A program made the position numbers and the translations under genes. This document shows positions 1 to 9,195 of a DNA stretch of 64,000 bases, in pieces. The DNA is from an uncultured SAR116 cluster alpha proteobacterium (GTDB taxonomy: Bacteria; Pseudomonadota; Alphaproteobacteria; Puniceispirillales; Puniceispirillaceae): positions 1 through 64,000 of the forward strand of contig CACNQE010000006.1 in NCBI GenBank assembly GCA_902622515.1, read 5' to 3'. Within the stretch, counting starts at the first letter, position 1, and each line of letters starts with the position of its first letter. The notes beneath the pieces were generated by a model. That model searched no databases. It was not told the origin of the DNA and was given only the letters and a program-made list of their open reading frames with translations.

Positions 1-387
1 TTCTACAACTGCACTTGCTTCCTGTACTACTTCTTCTGTCGGCGCCTCCTTAGCAACTGCACTTGCCTCTGCTTCACGTTCGGCACGCTTTTTACCAATT
101 GCAGATTTTTTTGGCTGATCTCTTATTTCTGGAGCCTTTAAAATATCCACCAATGAAAGCAATTTATGAACTCTGTCTGTTGGTTGAGCTCCCTTATCCA
201 TCCAAAATTTTACTCGCTCCCCATTTACTGAAAGGCGATTTTCATGCTCCTTTGGAACCATTGGATTATAATGCCCAACACGCTCTACATATCTTCCATC
301 ACGAGGCGCTGCTGCTTCAGCCACAACTATTCTATAAAATGGACGTTTTTTTGAACCCCCTCTAGATAGTCTTATTTTTAAAGCCAT
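1..387 (-). CDS. rpsP: 30S ribosomal protein S16, 3' end cut by window edge
   Basis: This is small-subunit ribosomal protein S16, a 16S rRNA-binding assembly protein. The reverse-strand translation from the ATG at 387 begins MALKIRLSRGGSKKRPFYRI and continues through VAEAAAPRDGRYVERVGHYNP, the classic S16 N-terminus. The frame stays open to position 1, so the stop lies outside the window. After about residue 85 the protein has a charged Ala/Glu/Lys-rich tail, a C-terminal extension common in alphaproteobacteria. An AAGGAA ribosome-binding site lies about 6 bases before the start. The gene follows ffh by 39 bp, and the ffh-rpsP pair normally leads into rimM-trmD-rplS, which would lie to the left of the window. 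Confidence 0.96.
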   Translation of the reverse strand, partial: MALKIRLSRGGSKKRPFYRIVVAEAAAPRDGRYVERVGHYNPMVPKEHENRLSVNGERVKFWMDKGAQPTDRVHKLLSLVDILKAPEIRDQPKKSAIGKKRAEREAEASAVAKEAPTEEVVQEASAVVE

Positions 388-426
388 TTTGGTTTCCTTT
401 CTTAGAAATTTTATTCCTTAAATTAA

Positions 427-1923
427 TTATTTTTTTCGATTTGGATTAATACCAGGAGGCAATCCTCCAAGGTTCGTCATTCCGCCAAGATTCGGCAATC
501 CACCTGATTTTGAAGAACCAAATTGCTTTGACATAGCATCTAAATCCACTCCAGAACCGCCAAAGACGCCCGGTGGACTATTAGTTCCACTACCTAACAT
601 CGCTTTCAAGCCCGCAGCACCAGCCTTGGTACCCATTTTTTTCATCATTCTAGCCATGTCTTGATACTGTTTTACCAACCGATTGACCTCTTGTACGCTG
701 GTACCAGATCCAAAAGCAATTCGCTTGCGCCTGGATGCATTTAATAATCCAACAGATGCCCTCTCTTTTTTTGTCATAGACAAAATGATAGCTTCCTGTC
801 TATTTATCATGGAGTCATCTACACCTGCGGCGGCCAGTTGCTTGTTGATTTTTCCTATTCCGGGCAACATTCCTAGGAGGCTTCCCACCCCACCCATTTT
901 TTTCAATTGTCTGAGCTGCGAGAGAAAATCGTTTAAATCAAATTTTCCTTTTGCCATCCTTTGAGCCATTCGCATGGCTTCTTCTTGTTCAATAGCTTCA
1001 GCTGCTTTTTCAACAAGTGCTACAACATCCCCCATATCAAGGATACGACTAGCCATTCTTGCTGGGTCAAATGCCTCTAGTGCATCTAATTTTTCTCCTA
1101 CACCAGCAAATTTGATTGGGCAGCCCGTTATCTGCCGCATAGATAATGCAGCACCACCCCTAGCATCACCATCAAGTCTCGTTAAAATTATACCTGAAAT
1201 CCCAATTTTTGACTTAAAAGCAGTGGCTGTGTTTACAGCATCCTGCCCTGTTAATGCGTCAGCCACGAGCAGTGTCTCAACCGGGTTCGAAACTGATTTT
1301 ATTGCTACAAGTTCTTCCATTAAACCGTCATCTATCGACTGTCGGCCTGCCGTATCTAAAATTAAAACATCATACCCTTGAAGCTCTGCGGACTTAATCG
1401 CACGTTTGGCGAGTTGCAAAGGTGTTTGCTTATCATCTTCTGGAAGAATCCCAACTTCCGCTTGTTCTGAAAGTATCCTTAATTGGTCCCTAGCAGCAGG
1501 TCGTGTCATGTCAAGAGATGCTAGCATGACTCTTTTCTTACGTTTTATTTTCAAAAATTGCGCAAGCTTACCGGCAGTTGTCGTTTTTCCAGAACCTTGA
1601 AGACCAGTCATCAGAATAACCGCAGGTGGCGTAACATCCACCTTTAATTCTTCTGCATCACCTCCTAGAATTTCCTGGAGTCCGTCATTTACAATTTTTA
1701 TAACTTGCTGATCAGGACGAACTGATTTTAACACAGCTGCTCCGATAGCCTTCTCTCGAATTAATTCCATGAATTGTTTCACTACGGGAACGGCGACATC
1801 TGCATCAAGCAATGCAAGCCTTACATCACGCAGAGCAGTATTTACATCTGTCTCGCTTAACGCACCTGTTCTCCCTAGCCCAGAAAACACTGACTGTAAT
1901 TTGTCTTTTAATGAATCAAACAT
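427..1923 (-). CDS. ffh: signal recognition particle protein Ffh
   Basis: This is the SRP54 GTPase that binds signal sequences and 4.5S RNA and delivers ribosomes to FtsY at the inner membrane. At 498 aa it has the N-terminal helical bundle (about 1-90), a G domain with Walker A GLQGSGKTT (107-115), DTAGR (190-194) and TRLDGDARGG (248-257), and a methionine-rich M domain (about 300-440). A Gly/Asn/Pro-rich tail ends in NPNRKK. It is somewhat longer than the E. coli protein because of this tail. The ATG is preceded by AGGATAGTAA. It is followed by rpsP in the same direction. The 213 bp between it and ftsY contain no gene I can support. Confidence 0.97.
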   Translation of the reverse strand: MFDSLKDKLQSVFSGLGRTGALSETDVNTALRDVRLALLDADVAVPVVKQFMELIREKAIGAAVLKSVRPDQQVIKIVNDGLQEILGGDAEELKVDVTPPAVILMTGLQGSGKTTTAGKLAQFLKIKRKKRVMLASLDMTRPAARDQLRILSEQAEVGILPEDDKQTPLQLAKRAIKSAELQGYDVLILDTAGRQSIDDGLMEELVAIKSVSNPVETLLVADALTGQDAVNTATAFKSKIGISGIILTRLDGDARGGAALSMRQITGCPIKFAGVGEKLDALEAFDPARMASRILDMGDVVALVEKAAEAIEQEEAMRMAQRMAKGKFDLNDFLSQLRQLKKMGGVGSLLGMLPGIGKINKQLAAAGVDDSMINRQEAIILSMTKKERASVGLLNASRRKRIAFGSGTSVQEVNRLVKQYQDMARMMKKMGTKAGAAGLKAMLGSGTNSPPGVFGGSGVDLDAMSKQFGSSKSGGLPNLGGMTNLGGLPPGINPNRKK

Positions 1924-2136
1924 TTACTATCCTAATAGTCACAAAAATAACGCCAAATTAAGCACCTTTAAATTGTTTGTTCATTTTATATACGTTTTCA
2001 CAAACAAAAATCGCACCTGTGCTCTATTTATTAAGGACAGATGGAACCTGCGAAGGTCTGGCATTTAAGAATGGCCGAAAATTCTGATTTGTAATGCCTG
2101 TTTTATTAGTTTATGTCAAGGCGAGATAAAAAACGG

Positions 2137-3060
2137 CTAATCTTCTAAAGTTAGTCCAAGTAACGCCCGTGAATAAGCAATGGCGTTAAAATCCTGCAAA
2201 TCTTCAGCCGTTTCACCAACACCAATGAGGTGTATAGGTAACCCAAACTCTTCTGCTAGTGCAACAAGTACACCACCTCGAGCAGAACCATCCAACTTAG
2301 TCATTATCAAGCCTGTTATTGCAGCCACACTTAAAAATGCCTTGAGCTGGGAAAGTGCATTCTGTCCGACTGTTCCATCTAAAACAATTAGACTATCATG
2401 TGGAGCTTCTGGCTCTAGTTTTTTTATAACTCTAACAATTTTTGCAAGCTCTTCCATTAACTCTGTTCGGTTTTGCAATCTACCAGCTGTATCGATCAAT
2501 ATTAGATCTGTTTTTTGAATTCTTGCTTTCTCAATAGATTGATATATGAGAGCAGCTGGGTCTGCTCCTCTTTCTGCTGATATTAGTTCGACTGATGTTT
2601 TTTCTGCCCAACCCCTCAATTGCTCTATTGCAGCTGCCCGAAAGGTATCGGCTGCTACCAATATAACTTTTTTTCCTTGCTGAGAAAAACGCTTTGCTAA
2701 TTTTCCAGCTGTCGTAGTTTTTCCAGAACCGTTTACGCCTACAAGCATCATTATGTGCGGATGATGAACATCTGAAACTATCAATTCTTTTTCTAGAGGT
2801 TCTAAAATGTTTGAGATTGATTTTGATAAAGCTTCTAATATTTCTTCTTGGTCGCTTGTTTTTCCCGAATAGTTTTTTTCAAACTCTTTCACGATTTTTT
2901 GAGAAGCAGATACGCCTAGATCTGATGAGATAAGGGCTTCTTCCAAAGATTCCATCGTATCAGCATCTATTTTTTTTCCGATAAAAATCCCAGAAAGCTT
3001 GCTTTTAGCTGAAGAGGAAGTCTTTTTTAACCCTTCAGTAAGTTTTTTTAACCAACTCAT
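2137..3060 (-). CDS. ftsY: signal recognition particle receptor FtsY
   Basis: This is the SRP receptor GTPase at the membrane, partner of Ffh. The 307-aa protein is essentially the NG core: a short basic, amphipathic N-terminus (MSWLKKLTEGLKK), Walker A GVNGSGKTT (about 108-116), DTAGR (190-194) and TKLDGSARGG (254-263). The long acidic A domain of the E. coli protein is absent, as in many alphaproteobacteria. Its ATG overlaps the mtaB stop by one base (TAATG), so the two are translationally coupled. The order dapF-mtaB-ftsY suggests one transcription unit. Confidence 0.96.
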   Translation of the reverse strand: MSWLKKLTEGLKKTSSSAKSKLSGIFIGKKIDADTMESLEEALISSDLGVSASQKIVKEFEKNYSGKTSDQEEILEALSKSISNILEPLEKELIVSDVHHPHIMMLVGVNGSGKTTTAGKLAKRFSQQGKKVILVAADTFRAAAIEQLRGWAEKTSVELISAERGADPAALIYQSIEKARIQKTDLILIDTAGRLQNRTELMEELAKIVRVIKKLEPEAPHDSLIVLDGTVGQNALSQLKAFLSVAAITGLIMTKLDGSARGGVLVALAEEFGLPIHLIGVGETAEDLQDFNAIAYSRALLGLTLED

Positions 3061-4340
3061 TATAGTAACTCCGCAACTACTGATGGTGAGTCATTGCCAT
3101 TAGATTGTGCATGTAAAATTTTTACAGGAAGAATATTACCAGCGGGCAACAATGTATCATGCACAAGTTTAACACGAATAAAATTGCGTAAATACCCTTG
3201 GTTGCACTTCTCAAGCAATAACTCATCATATTTGTTGACCCGTAATGAAATTAGTTTATCGAGTTGTTTTCTTCCCATTTCTCGAAGAGCTAAAGCTCTT
3301 TGTTTTATATCTGATGGTTTTGTTTTAGGCATTTTGGCTGCGGGAGTTCCTTCTCTATCTGAATAACTAAAAACATGTAAATGAGCCAAATCAGCTTCTT
3401 CAATTAATCTAATTGTTGCTTCGTGTGCTCTCTCGGTTTCTGTTGGGAAGCCAGCGATTAGATCTGCACCAAATACAGCATCAGGTCGTCTTCTGCGCAT
3501 TTCCCCACATAAACGAATAACATCTCGAGCCAAATGCCTACGTTTCATTCTCTTCAAAATAACATCATCTCCATGTTGAACAGATAAATGTATGTGGGGC
3601 ATCAATCGAGGCTCATTTTCAAAAGCAAACATTAAAAAATGGTCGAATTCTGCAGGGTCAATAGAAGATAATCTTAATCTTGGTAAGTTTGGTACCTCTT
3701 TCAAAATTTGCAAAACCAACCACCCTAATTTTGGTTTACCAGGCAAATCTTGACCCCAGCTAGTAAGGTCTATTCCAGATAGAACTACTTCTTTTATACC
3801 ATTCTCGGATAACTTTCTTACACTTTTTACAATCTGTCCTGCTGCAACAGAGCGAGACTGACCCCGACCGTAGGGAATAATGCAAAAACTGCACCTATGA
3901 TTGCATCCTTGCTGAATTTGCAAAAAACCCCGCGTATGTTCCTCAAAACTGTCAATCATATGCGATGCTGTTTCCTTTACTTTGGAAATATTAGTAACTT
4001 CTATACCTGAGAGTTGATTGTTTCGTAATCTTTGCCAGCTATCTGCTAAAAGCTTTTCATGATTTCCTATCACGCAATCCACTTCTGACATCGTGTTCCA
4101 TTTTTCTGGATTAATCTGAGCCGCACATCCAGTCACTATAATTTGTTTGTCAGGCTGTTCCCTTTTTATTTTTCTAATTGCTTGTCTTGCTTGCTTTTCA
4201 GCCTCTGATGTAACAGCGCACGTATTAAAAATAACTGTATTATTTAGATATGCATCCGTTGCATGTTTGCGTATTAATTCTGATTCCCAGATATTCAAAC
4301 GACATCCAAAGGTCGTAATGGTCGGACGGTTAGAAGACAT
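3060..4340 (-). CDS. mtaB: tRNA ct6A/t6A methylthiotransferase MtaB (MiaB-like)
   Basis: This radical-SAM methylthiotransferase converts t6A37 to ms2t6A37 in tRNAs reading ANN codons. From the chosen start (MSSNRPTITTFGC) it is 426 aa. It has an N-terminal UPF0004 domain with Cys13, Cys41 and Cys72, the radical-SAM motif GCNHRCSFC (Cys146, 150, 153), and a C-terminal TRAM-like region. An in-frame upstream ATG at 4403 would add 21 residues inside dapF. I prefer 4340 because it starts 4 bases after the dapF stop and begins the conserved sequence. The downstream gene ftsY overlaps by one base. Confidence 0.93.
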   Translation of the reverse strand: MSSNRPTITTFGCRLNIWESELIRKHATDAYLNNTVIFNTCAVTSEAEKQARQAIRKIKREQPDKQIIVTGCAAQINPEKWNTMSEVDCVIGNHEKLLADSWQRLRNNQLSGIEVTNISKVKETASHMIDSFEEHTRGFLQIQQGCNHRCSFCIIPYGRGQSRSVAAGQIVKSVRKLSENGIKEVVLSGIDLTSWGQDLPGKPKLGWLVLQILKEVPNLPRLRLSSIDPAEFDHFLMFAFENEPRLMPHIHLSVQHGDDVILKRMKRRHLARDVIRLCGEMRRRRPDAVFGADLIAGFPTETERAHEATIRLIEEADLAHLHVFSYSDREGTPAAKMPKTKPSDIKQRALALREMGRKQLDKLISLRVNKYDELLLEKCNQGYLRNFIRVKLVHDTLLPAGNILPVKILHAQSNGNDSPSVVAELL

Positions 4341-4344
4341 AGGA

Positions 4345-5226
4345 CTATGACATTTCAACTTGAGATAATAAATCGGAAAGTTGTCCAGAAAAGCTTTTTG
4401 CAACAGGCCCTGTCATAAAAACTCTATTCTTTCCTGAACTTTCTTTTTTCAGTATGCCTTTTTCGTCGGTCACTATTTCAATCCAAAGACTTCCACCATC
4501 AAGCAAAATCTCTACCTTTCTATCAATAAAACCATGCCTTGCTCCAGCAACTGCAACCGCACAAGCGCCAGAACCACACGCCCTTGTAATACCAGCGCCC
4601 CGCTCCCAAACACGCATACGCATCCTCCCATCGGACAATTTTTGAACAAATTCAACATTTGTTCTATCCGGAAAACTGTAATGGTTTTCGATTAATGGTC
4701 CGATTTTTTCAAGTTCTATAATTTCACAATTGGGCACAAAAAATACTGCGTGCGGATTACCCATTGAAACCAAAGTTGCTGTGTTTGAAATTATTTCTGA
4801 AAAGGGCACAAACAACAAATCGTCTAATTTTAATTTGGAGTTATCAAATGGAATATCTTTTGGCAAAAAATTTGCCGGCCCCATATCAACTGCGATCATA
4901 CTCCCATTGAAGTATGCACTTACTATACCCGAGATAGTTTCTATTAAAACTTTTTGTTTTTTTAATTCAGACAATAAAACGGAAGCGACACATCTCGTGC
5001 CATTACCGCATGCGTTAGCTTCACTTCCATCAGCATTTAAAATTTGCAGGTAAATATCACCTGTTCTTTGGGCAGGATGCATTATCATTATTTGGTCACA
5101 ACCTATACCTAGGTGCCTATCTGAAATGATTTTAATTTGCTTAGATGATAGATTAATTGGCATTTGTCTGCCATCTAGCAAAACAAAATCATTCCCTAAT
5201 CCATGCATTTTTGTGAATTCTATCAT
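4345..5226 (-). CDS. dapF: diaminopimelate epimerase
   Basis: DapF interconverts LL- and meso-diaminopimelate for lysine and peptidoglycan synthesis, using a two-cysteine mechanism in the cytoplasm. The 293-aa sequence shows both catalytic motifs: ANACGNGTRC with Cys73 and ACGSGACA with Cys217. The N-terminus MIEFTKMHGLGNDFVLLDG is typical of the family, as is the length. It heads the tight dapF-mtaB-ftsY set. Another predicted lysine-pathway enzyme (aminotransferase, 11,481-12,695) lies elsewhere in the window. Confidence 0.96.
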   Translation of the reverse strand: MIEFTKMHGLGNDFVLLDGRQMPINLSSKQIKIISDRHLGIGCDQIMIMHPAQRTGDIYLQILNADGSEANACGNGTRCVASVLLSELKKQKVLIETISGIVSAYFNGSMIAVDMGPANFLPKDIPFDNSKLKLDDLLFVPFSEIISNTATLVSMGNPHAVFFVPNCEIIELEKIGPLIENHYSFPDRTNVEFVQKLSDGRMRMRVWERGAGITRACGSGACAVAVAGARHGFIDRKVEILLDGGSLWIEIVTDEKGILKKESSGKNRVFMTGPVAKSFSGQLSDLLSQVEMS

Positions 5227-5289
5227 TATAAAACTATCAATGACTAATATTTCATTTTGAGTAAACCATATAAACTTTTACTACAAAAG

Positions 5290-6069
5290 TCATAGGAGTT
5301 GAAGAGTAATGGGAACATGGTCTGACGGTTTTTCCCAACCTCTTGTATTTTTGTGAATTTCAACTTTATCGATCTCCGACACAAGGTCAATACTGACCCA
5401 AATATGGTCGAGCCTTCTTCCGCGATCGCTCTCGATATAATTTCGTGCTCTGTAAGACCACCAACTATATAAAACTTGCTCTGGTCCAAAAAACTCACGG
5501 ACTGCGTCAATCCATCCACCTTTTTTCTGCATATCAATAATTTTTTTTCGCTCTATGTCAGTATGGCTCACGACGTTTTTTAATTGCTTGGTTGACCAAA
5601 CGTCTGAAGCCAGAGGGGCTACATTCAAATCACCCAACAAAAGTGCCTTAACTGGCGTATTTTTTTCAAAATAATCCGTTACTTCAGCTATAAAATCTAA
5701 TTTATGGCCAAATTTAAGATTCTCGAATCTATCAGGAATGTCACCTCCTGCAGGAAGGTAAATATTATGTATTTTTACACCACTTATCTGAGCAGCAATA
5801 TGTCTACAGTCTGCCTTTCCAACCCAGTCTTGGTAACTAACATTTTCGATTGGTAATCTTGATAAAATAGCAACCCCATTATAGGATTTTTCCCCTCTAA
5901 TTGCTTGATATGAAAATCCGGCGTCAGCTATTTCTTTTGCTGGAAAGTAAACGTCTTGTGTCTTTGTTTCTTGAAGACAAAGCACATCTGGCTGTTGCTC
6001 TTTTAAAAATCTTAGAACTTGAGCAATTCTAAGCCTTACAGAATTAATGTTCCAAGTCGCAATTTTCAT
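5290..6069 (-). CDS. xthA: exodeoxyribonuclease III (AP endonuclease)
   Basis: This Mg-dependent exonuclease/AP endonuclease acts in base-excision repair. The 259 aa open with MKIATWNINSVRLRIAQVL. The metal-binding Glu34 is in LQETK, Asp147/Asn149 in GDLNV, and the C-terminal SDHVPI supplies Asp250/His251, so all catalytic positions of the EEP fold are present. A degenerate second copy of the first ~35 codons occurs at 7536-7639, 1.5 kb away on the same strand. Confidence 0.95.
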   Translation of the reverse strand: MKIATWNINSVRLRIAQVLRFLKEQQPDVLCLQETKTQDVYFPAKEIADAGFSYQAIRGEKSYNGVAILSRLPIENVSYQDWVGKADCRHIAAQISGVKIHNIYLPAGGDIPDRFENLKFGHKLDFIAEVTDYFEKNTPVKALLLGDLNVAPLASDVWSTKQLKNVVSHTDIERKKIIDMQKKGGWIDAVREFFGPEQVLYSWWSYRARNYIESDRGRRLDHIWVSIDLVSEIDKVEIHKNTRGWEKPSDHVPITLQLL

Positions 6070-6152
6070 ATGAAATTTTTTACTCCAAATTTACTCTCAG
6101 TAATTTCTAACTCATCAGTCATTTCCTCTGAAATGTTTACCAGAACTTACTT

Positions 6153-7016
6153 TTATCGCAATAAACGGATCAGCGATGATGTATCATTTTTGCCGTGTCC
6201 TAGGTTTGACAAACGAGCATAAAATTGAGCAACTAGTGCTGTTATTGGCAATTCCGAACCATTCTCTTTTGCCTCTTCTATGCATATCCTAAGGTCTTTG
6301 CGCATCCAATCTACAGCAAAGCCAAAATCAAATTTGTCATCCAACATAGTGTTTCCACGATTTTCCATTTGCCATGATTGTGCAGCGCCACCTGAAATTA
6401 CGTCTAGAGCACGCTCCATATCAAGACCTGCTTTTTGACCAAAGTTGAGTGCCTCTGACAAACCTTGCACTAACCCTGCAATACATATTTGGTTCACCAT
6501 TTTTGTAAGCTGTCCTGACCCGGCTGACCCCATCAGAGTAATTTTTGCGCCATAGCAACTCATCAAAAAACGCGCCTTCTCAAACATTTCCTCACTACCA
6601 CCGCACATGATTGTAAGTTTTCCATTTTCAGCACCCGCCTGTCCCCCAGACACTGGAGCGTCTAAAAATCCTATTTTTCTGCTTTTTGCATCTTCTGACA
6701 TATCACGTGCTATAGCAGCTGACGTCGTTGTATGATCAATAAATAAACTGCCAGGCTTCATTGTATTAAATGCACCATACTCTGAAACCGTAATTGCTTT
6801 TAGATCTGAATCGTCACCTACGCAAGCAAAAACGAAATCTGCATTTTTTGCAGCTTCAGCTGGGGAGCCGGCTATTTTTGTTTTAAAATTTGCTGAAAAT
6901 TTCTCAGCCTTAGTGCGGGTTCTATTATAAACCACAACATCATTTCCATTATTAACTAGATGACGCGCCATTGGAAAACCCATCACCCCCAAACCAAGAA
7001 AAGCTAATTTTGTCAT
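6153..7016 (-). CDS. NAD(P)-dependent beta-hydroxyacid dehydrogenase (3-hydroxyisobutyrate dehydrogenase family)
   Basis: This is a 287-aa oxidoreductase of the 3-hydroxyisobutyrate/tartronate-semialdehyde reductase family. The Rossmann motif GLGVMGFPMA lies near residues 8-17. The substrate loop DAPVSGGQAGAENG is at about 119-132, and the catalytic lysine is Lys172 in GQLTKMVNQ. Motifs alone do not separate MmsB, GarR/GlxR and succinic-semialdehyde reductase, so no symbol is given. It is isolated: xthA lies downstream and a pseudogene-bearing region upstream. Confidence 0.9.
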   Translation of the reverse strand: MTKLAFLGLGVMGFPMARHLVNNGNDVVVYNRTRTKAEKFSANFKTKIAGSPAEAAKNADFVFACVGDDSDLKAITVSEYGAFNTMKPGSLFIDHTTTSAAIARDMSEDAKSRKIGFLDAPVSGGQAGAENGKLTIMCGGSEEMFEKARFLMSCYGAKITLMGSAGSGQLTKMVNQICIAGLVQGLSEALNFGQKAGLDMERALDVISGGAAQSWQMENRGNTMLDDKFDFGFAVDWMRKDLRICIEEAKENGSELPITALVAQFYARLSNLGHGKNDTSSLIRLLR

Positions 7017-7204
7017 TTTATTCTCATTAATTAGTTTAATATTTTGTGAAATTATTATTACTTTTTTATAAAAGTAATTTTATCAATTTAGAATAAAAAT
7101 TTTGCCTACCTGAAACTGTTCGCACTAGTTCTTACTCTGAAAACACGTTAGCATATTTTTACTATCAAAATCGAAATAAGAATAAATTAATTGCAGTACC
7201 TGTA

Positions 7205-7339
7205 ATGGGCGAAAAACTGGAAATATTGATAATCGAAGCAGAAATAGCCTCGTGTATAAATAAATTATCAGAGCAAATTAACAAAGCTTACGAGCGGAAA
7301 AATTCTCGTTCTTTTGTTGACTTATGCCTTATTCTTTAA
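7205..7339 (+). pseudogene. possible hypoxanthine phosphoribosyltransferase N-terminal remnant
   Basis: A 44-codon open stretch starting ATG at 7205 encodes MGEKLEILIIEAEIASCINK and continues LSEQINKAYERKNS. This resembles the start of Hpt-type phosphoribosyltransferases (xVLIxxxxIxxRIxELxxQIxxDYxGK). It stops at TAA 7337-7339, before any PRPP-binding loop, so it could only be a relic. It lies in a 670-bp stretch without intact genes, next to the xth relic. The resemblance was judged by eye and could be chance. Confidence 0.35.
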
Positions 7340-7535
7340 TGGCTGAGTATAATAATTGAGTAATACCAGTACGCAGGAAACGGTTTATCAGCCTCTTGTC
7401 TTTTATAGACTTTCAGCTCTCCATTATAACTTTCTTAAAGTGGAACCATTTGTGCTATTGAAACAGTTTGTCCTATTTTTGTCCCAAAAAAATATCTCAT
7501 AAACTGAAGAATTATAATTAGTTATTTTACTAATT

Positions 7536-7639
7536 TTGTTTCTTGAAGACATAATACGTCTGTTGTTGCTCTTTAAAAATTTCAAAACTTGAGTAATTCT
7601 TAATCTTAATGAATTAATGTTCCAGGTGGCTATTTTCAT
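7536..7639 (-). pseudogene. xth-like 5' gene remnant (diverged duplicate)
   Basis: The reverse strand from the ATG at 7639 encodes MKIATWNINSLRLRITQVLK, nearly the same as xthA (…NSVRLRIAQVLRFLK). Nucleotide similarity continues to the segment GTCTTCAAGAAACAAA, but one A is missing in the A-run after codon ~23. That shift destroys the reading frame (xthA reads EQQPDVLCLQETK here). Similarity ends near 7536. No catalytic residue beyond the first strand is kept. It is a paralog fragment with substitutions, not a recent copy. Confidence 0.75.
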
Positions 7640-7693
7640 GTTTTTCTTTTTAACCACTTTTGACTTATACGTTACAAGAAAGTGGGGTTTTAA

Positions 7694-8158
7694 CTAGGTC
7701 CATTTTTTGATGTTAGTAGCTAAATTCAAAAAAAGTGGTATTTCTATAGCCTCATTAAACTTTACCATGAGTTGATTGTTTTTTTCTGTAGGATAGTATC
7801 TTATACCTTCATTTCGAGAATAGGTTACCCATCCATCAGAAATTAGTTTTTTTACTACTCTCCGACAAGTTTCTTTATCTATTCCGGAGATTTGAGAAAC
7901 AGTTAAAATTGATAGTTTACCTGGTATATGTTTTCCAAAATTAAAAAAATTGCTACCCCATTGCTTTTTTAGTCTCTCATATTCTCGAGACCCTTCTTCT
8001 TTTTGAACTAGGTGAAGGTTATGCCAGGCAACTGTTTGAAGTATAAAATAGGTATTAGCGTTTCCAAAATATTTTATTGCCTCCCTTGATCTATTTATTT
8101 CAAAATTTAAAAATCTTTCCCATATTGAGCCAAAATTTTCATAAAAGTTTGCAGTCAT
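7694..8158 (-). CDS. winged-helix DNA-binding protein, putative transcriptional regulator
   Basis: This is a 154-aa protein whose C-terminal half looks like a winged helix: SILTVSQISGIDKETCRRVV followed by KKLISDGWVTYSRNEGIRYYP, i.e. helix-turn-helix, recognition helix and wing. The N-terminal half is helical (FYENFGSIWERFLNFEINRSREAIKYFG) and could dimerise, giving a MarR-like arrangement. I do not recognise the specific family. It borders a region of decayed genes and is read away from the divergent 74-aa gene at 8301. Confidence 0.65.
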   Translation of the reverse strand: MTANFYENFGSIWERFLNFEINRSREAIKYFGNANTYFILQTVAWHNLHLVQKEEGSREYERLKKQWGSNFFNFGKHIPGKLSILTVSQISGIDKETCRRVVKKLISDGWVTYSRNEGIRYYPTEKNNQLMVKFNEAIEIPLFLNLATNIKKWT

Positions 8159-8300
8159 TGGGTATGCCTTTGTTTTTTTATAAACATATCAAAAATAAAT
8201 TTATTGCTCAATATGAGGTATTTTTTTTATTTTCGAGATTAAAATACTTAAAGTATTAACCTTTTATTGTTATAAATTTTCTAAAGGTAGGAGCTTTAAT

Positions 8301-8525
8301 ATGGATATAGATAACATAATTTATTGCAAAACATCGGGTGCTCCATTTAGGATAAAGCGTTTATGTTTCCTTAATTCTATAAAGCATTTTGAATTAGAAA
8401 ATGTAGCCAAACAATCCGACAGAAAATTGTTAGCTGAAAATTCAATAAAAGCTCATTATGAGGTAGATAAGCGCAAATCAAAGAAGAGTAAAATTGCTCG
8501 ATTTACAGAATTGATATCAGGCTAG
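8301..8525 (+). CDS. hypothetical protein, 74 aa
   Basis: This small basic protein (MDIDNIIYCKTSGAPFRIKR…) has a Lys/Arg/Ser-rich C-terminal part (DKRKSKKSKIARFTELISG). It has a strong ribosome-binding site, GTAGGAG, 8 bases before the ATG, which is the main reason to call it real. No domain is recognised. It is divergent from the winged-helix gene at 7694-8158 and convergent with lolA. Confidence 0.55.
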   Translation: MDIDNIIYCKTSGAPFRIKRLCFLNSIKHFELENVAKQSDRKLLAENSIKAHYEVDKRKSKKSKIARFTELISG

Positions 8526-8547
8526 AAAAAATATTTCATCTACAATC

Positions 8548-9195
8548 TTAATAGATTGGTCTACCAAATAATTTGTTGGGTAGGGCTCCACCATACATTT
8601 CATTTTGCAAAGTAACTTTTGTTTCAATACCCATTGCGTCAATTATTTTCCACCCTCTTAAATTCATCTGATTTGGCTCGAAGAATAATATAAGTTCGCC
8701 CGCTCGGTCTCCTGTTTCTTTTCTTAAAGTTATTTCTGCTAATCCATCATGGATCATACTTTGTGTTACGAACTCATTTGCTGTTAAAGAAAATTCTTCT
8801 TCTAATAAAAAAGCTAGAGGAGTCTCAGAAAGAGGATAAGTTGTAATTCGCTTGTTTTCTGGTTCATCAACAATTAGCCAATTTCGAGTAGTTATAAGAT
8901 TGAATGGTTGTTCAACATTATACTCTAATCTCATTTGAAAGGGCCTTCGAAAATATAATTTTCCAATAGCATAACTCCCGTCTGAAGAAATTTGAGTAAA
9001 TTGCGCCTGTAGAGTTGAAATTTTTTTAATGGCCTTTTCTGCACGAATAATCAATTCATCTGCTGATTCAGATGCATTTGAATAACTTATTAAAAACAAG
9101 CCCAAAAAAACACAAAATAACACCTTTAAGTTAAAAATTTTTATCCAACTTTGCTTTAATTTAAGATTTAAAAAGTAATTACGAATCATCATCAC
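8548..9195 (-). CDS. lolA: outer-membrane lipoprotein carrier protein LolA
   Basis: This is the periplasmic chaperone that carries lipoproteins from LolCDE to the outer membrane. The 215-aa product has a hydrophobic signal segment (about 24-40, [18 protein letters not shown]) followed by the LolA pattern: [42 protein letters not shown], and a C-terminal [17 protein letters not shown]. The start codon can be GTG 9195 or one of the two following ATGs. All overlap the 3' end of ftsK, indicating coupling. The ftsK-lolA pairing is usual in alphaproteobacteria. Confidence 0.9.
   Translation of the reverse strand: MMMIRNYFLNLKLKQSWIKIFNLKVLFCVFLGLFLISYSNASESADELIIRAEKAIKKISTLQAQFTQISSDGSYAIGKLYFRRPFQMRLEYNVEQPFNLITTRNWLIVDEPENKRITTYPLSETPLAFLLEEEFSLTANEFVTQSMIHDGLAEITLRKETGDRAGELILFFEPNQMNLRGWKIIDAMGIETKVTLQNEMYGGALPNKLFGRPIY

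Noticed and set aside
63-365. Plus-strand open frame of 100 codons at the left edge
   Set aside because: It lies opposite rpsP, whose conserved S16 sequence on the minus strand explains the DNA; the plus translation resembles nothing.
5244-5537. Minus-strand frame overlapping the 3' end of xthA
   Set aside because: It is out of frame with a gene that has all ExoIII catalytic residues and shows no protein-like pattern of its own.
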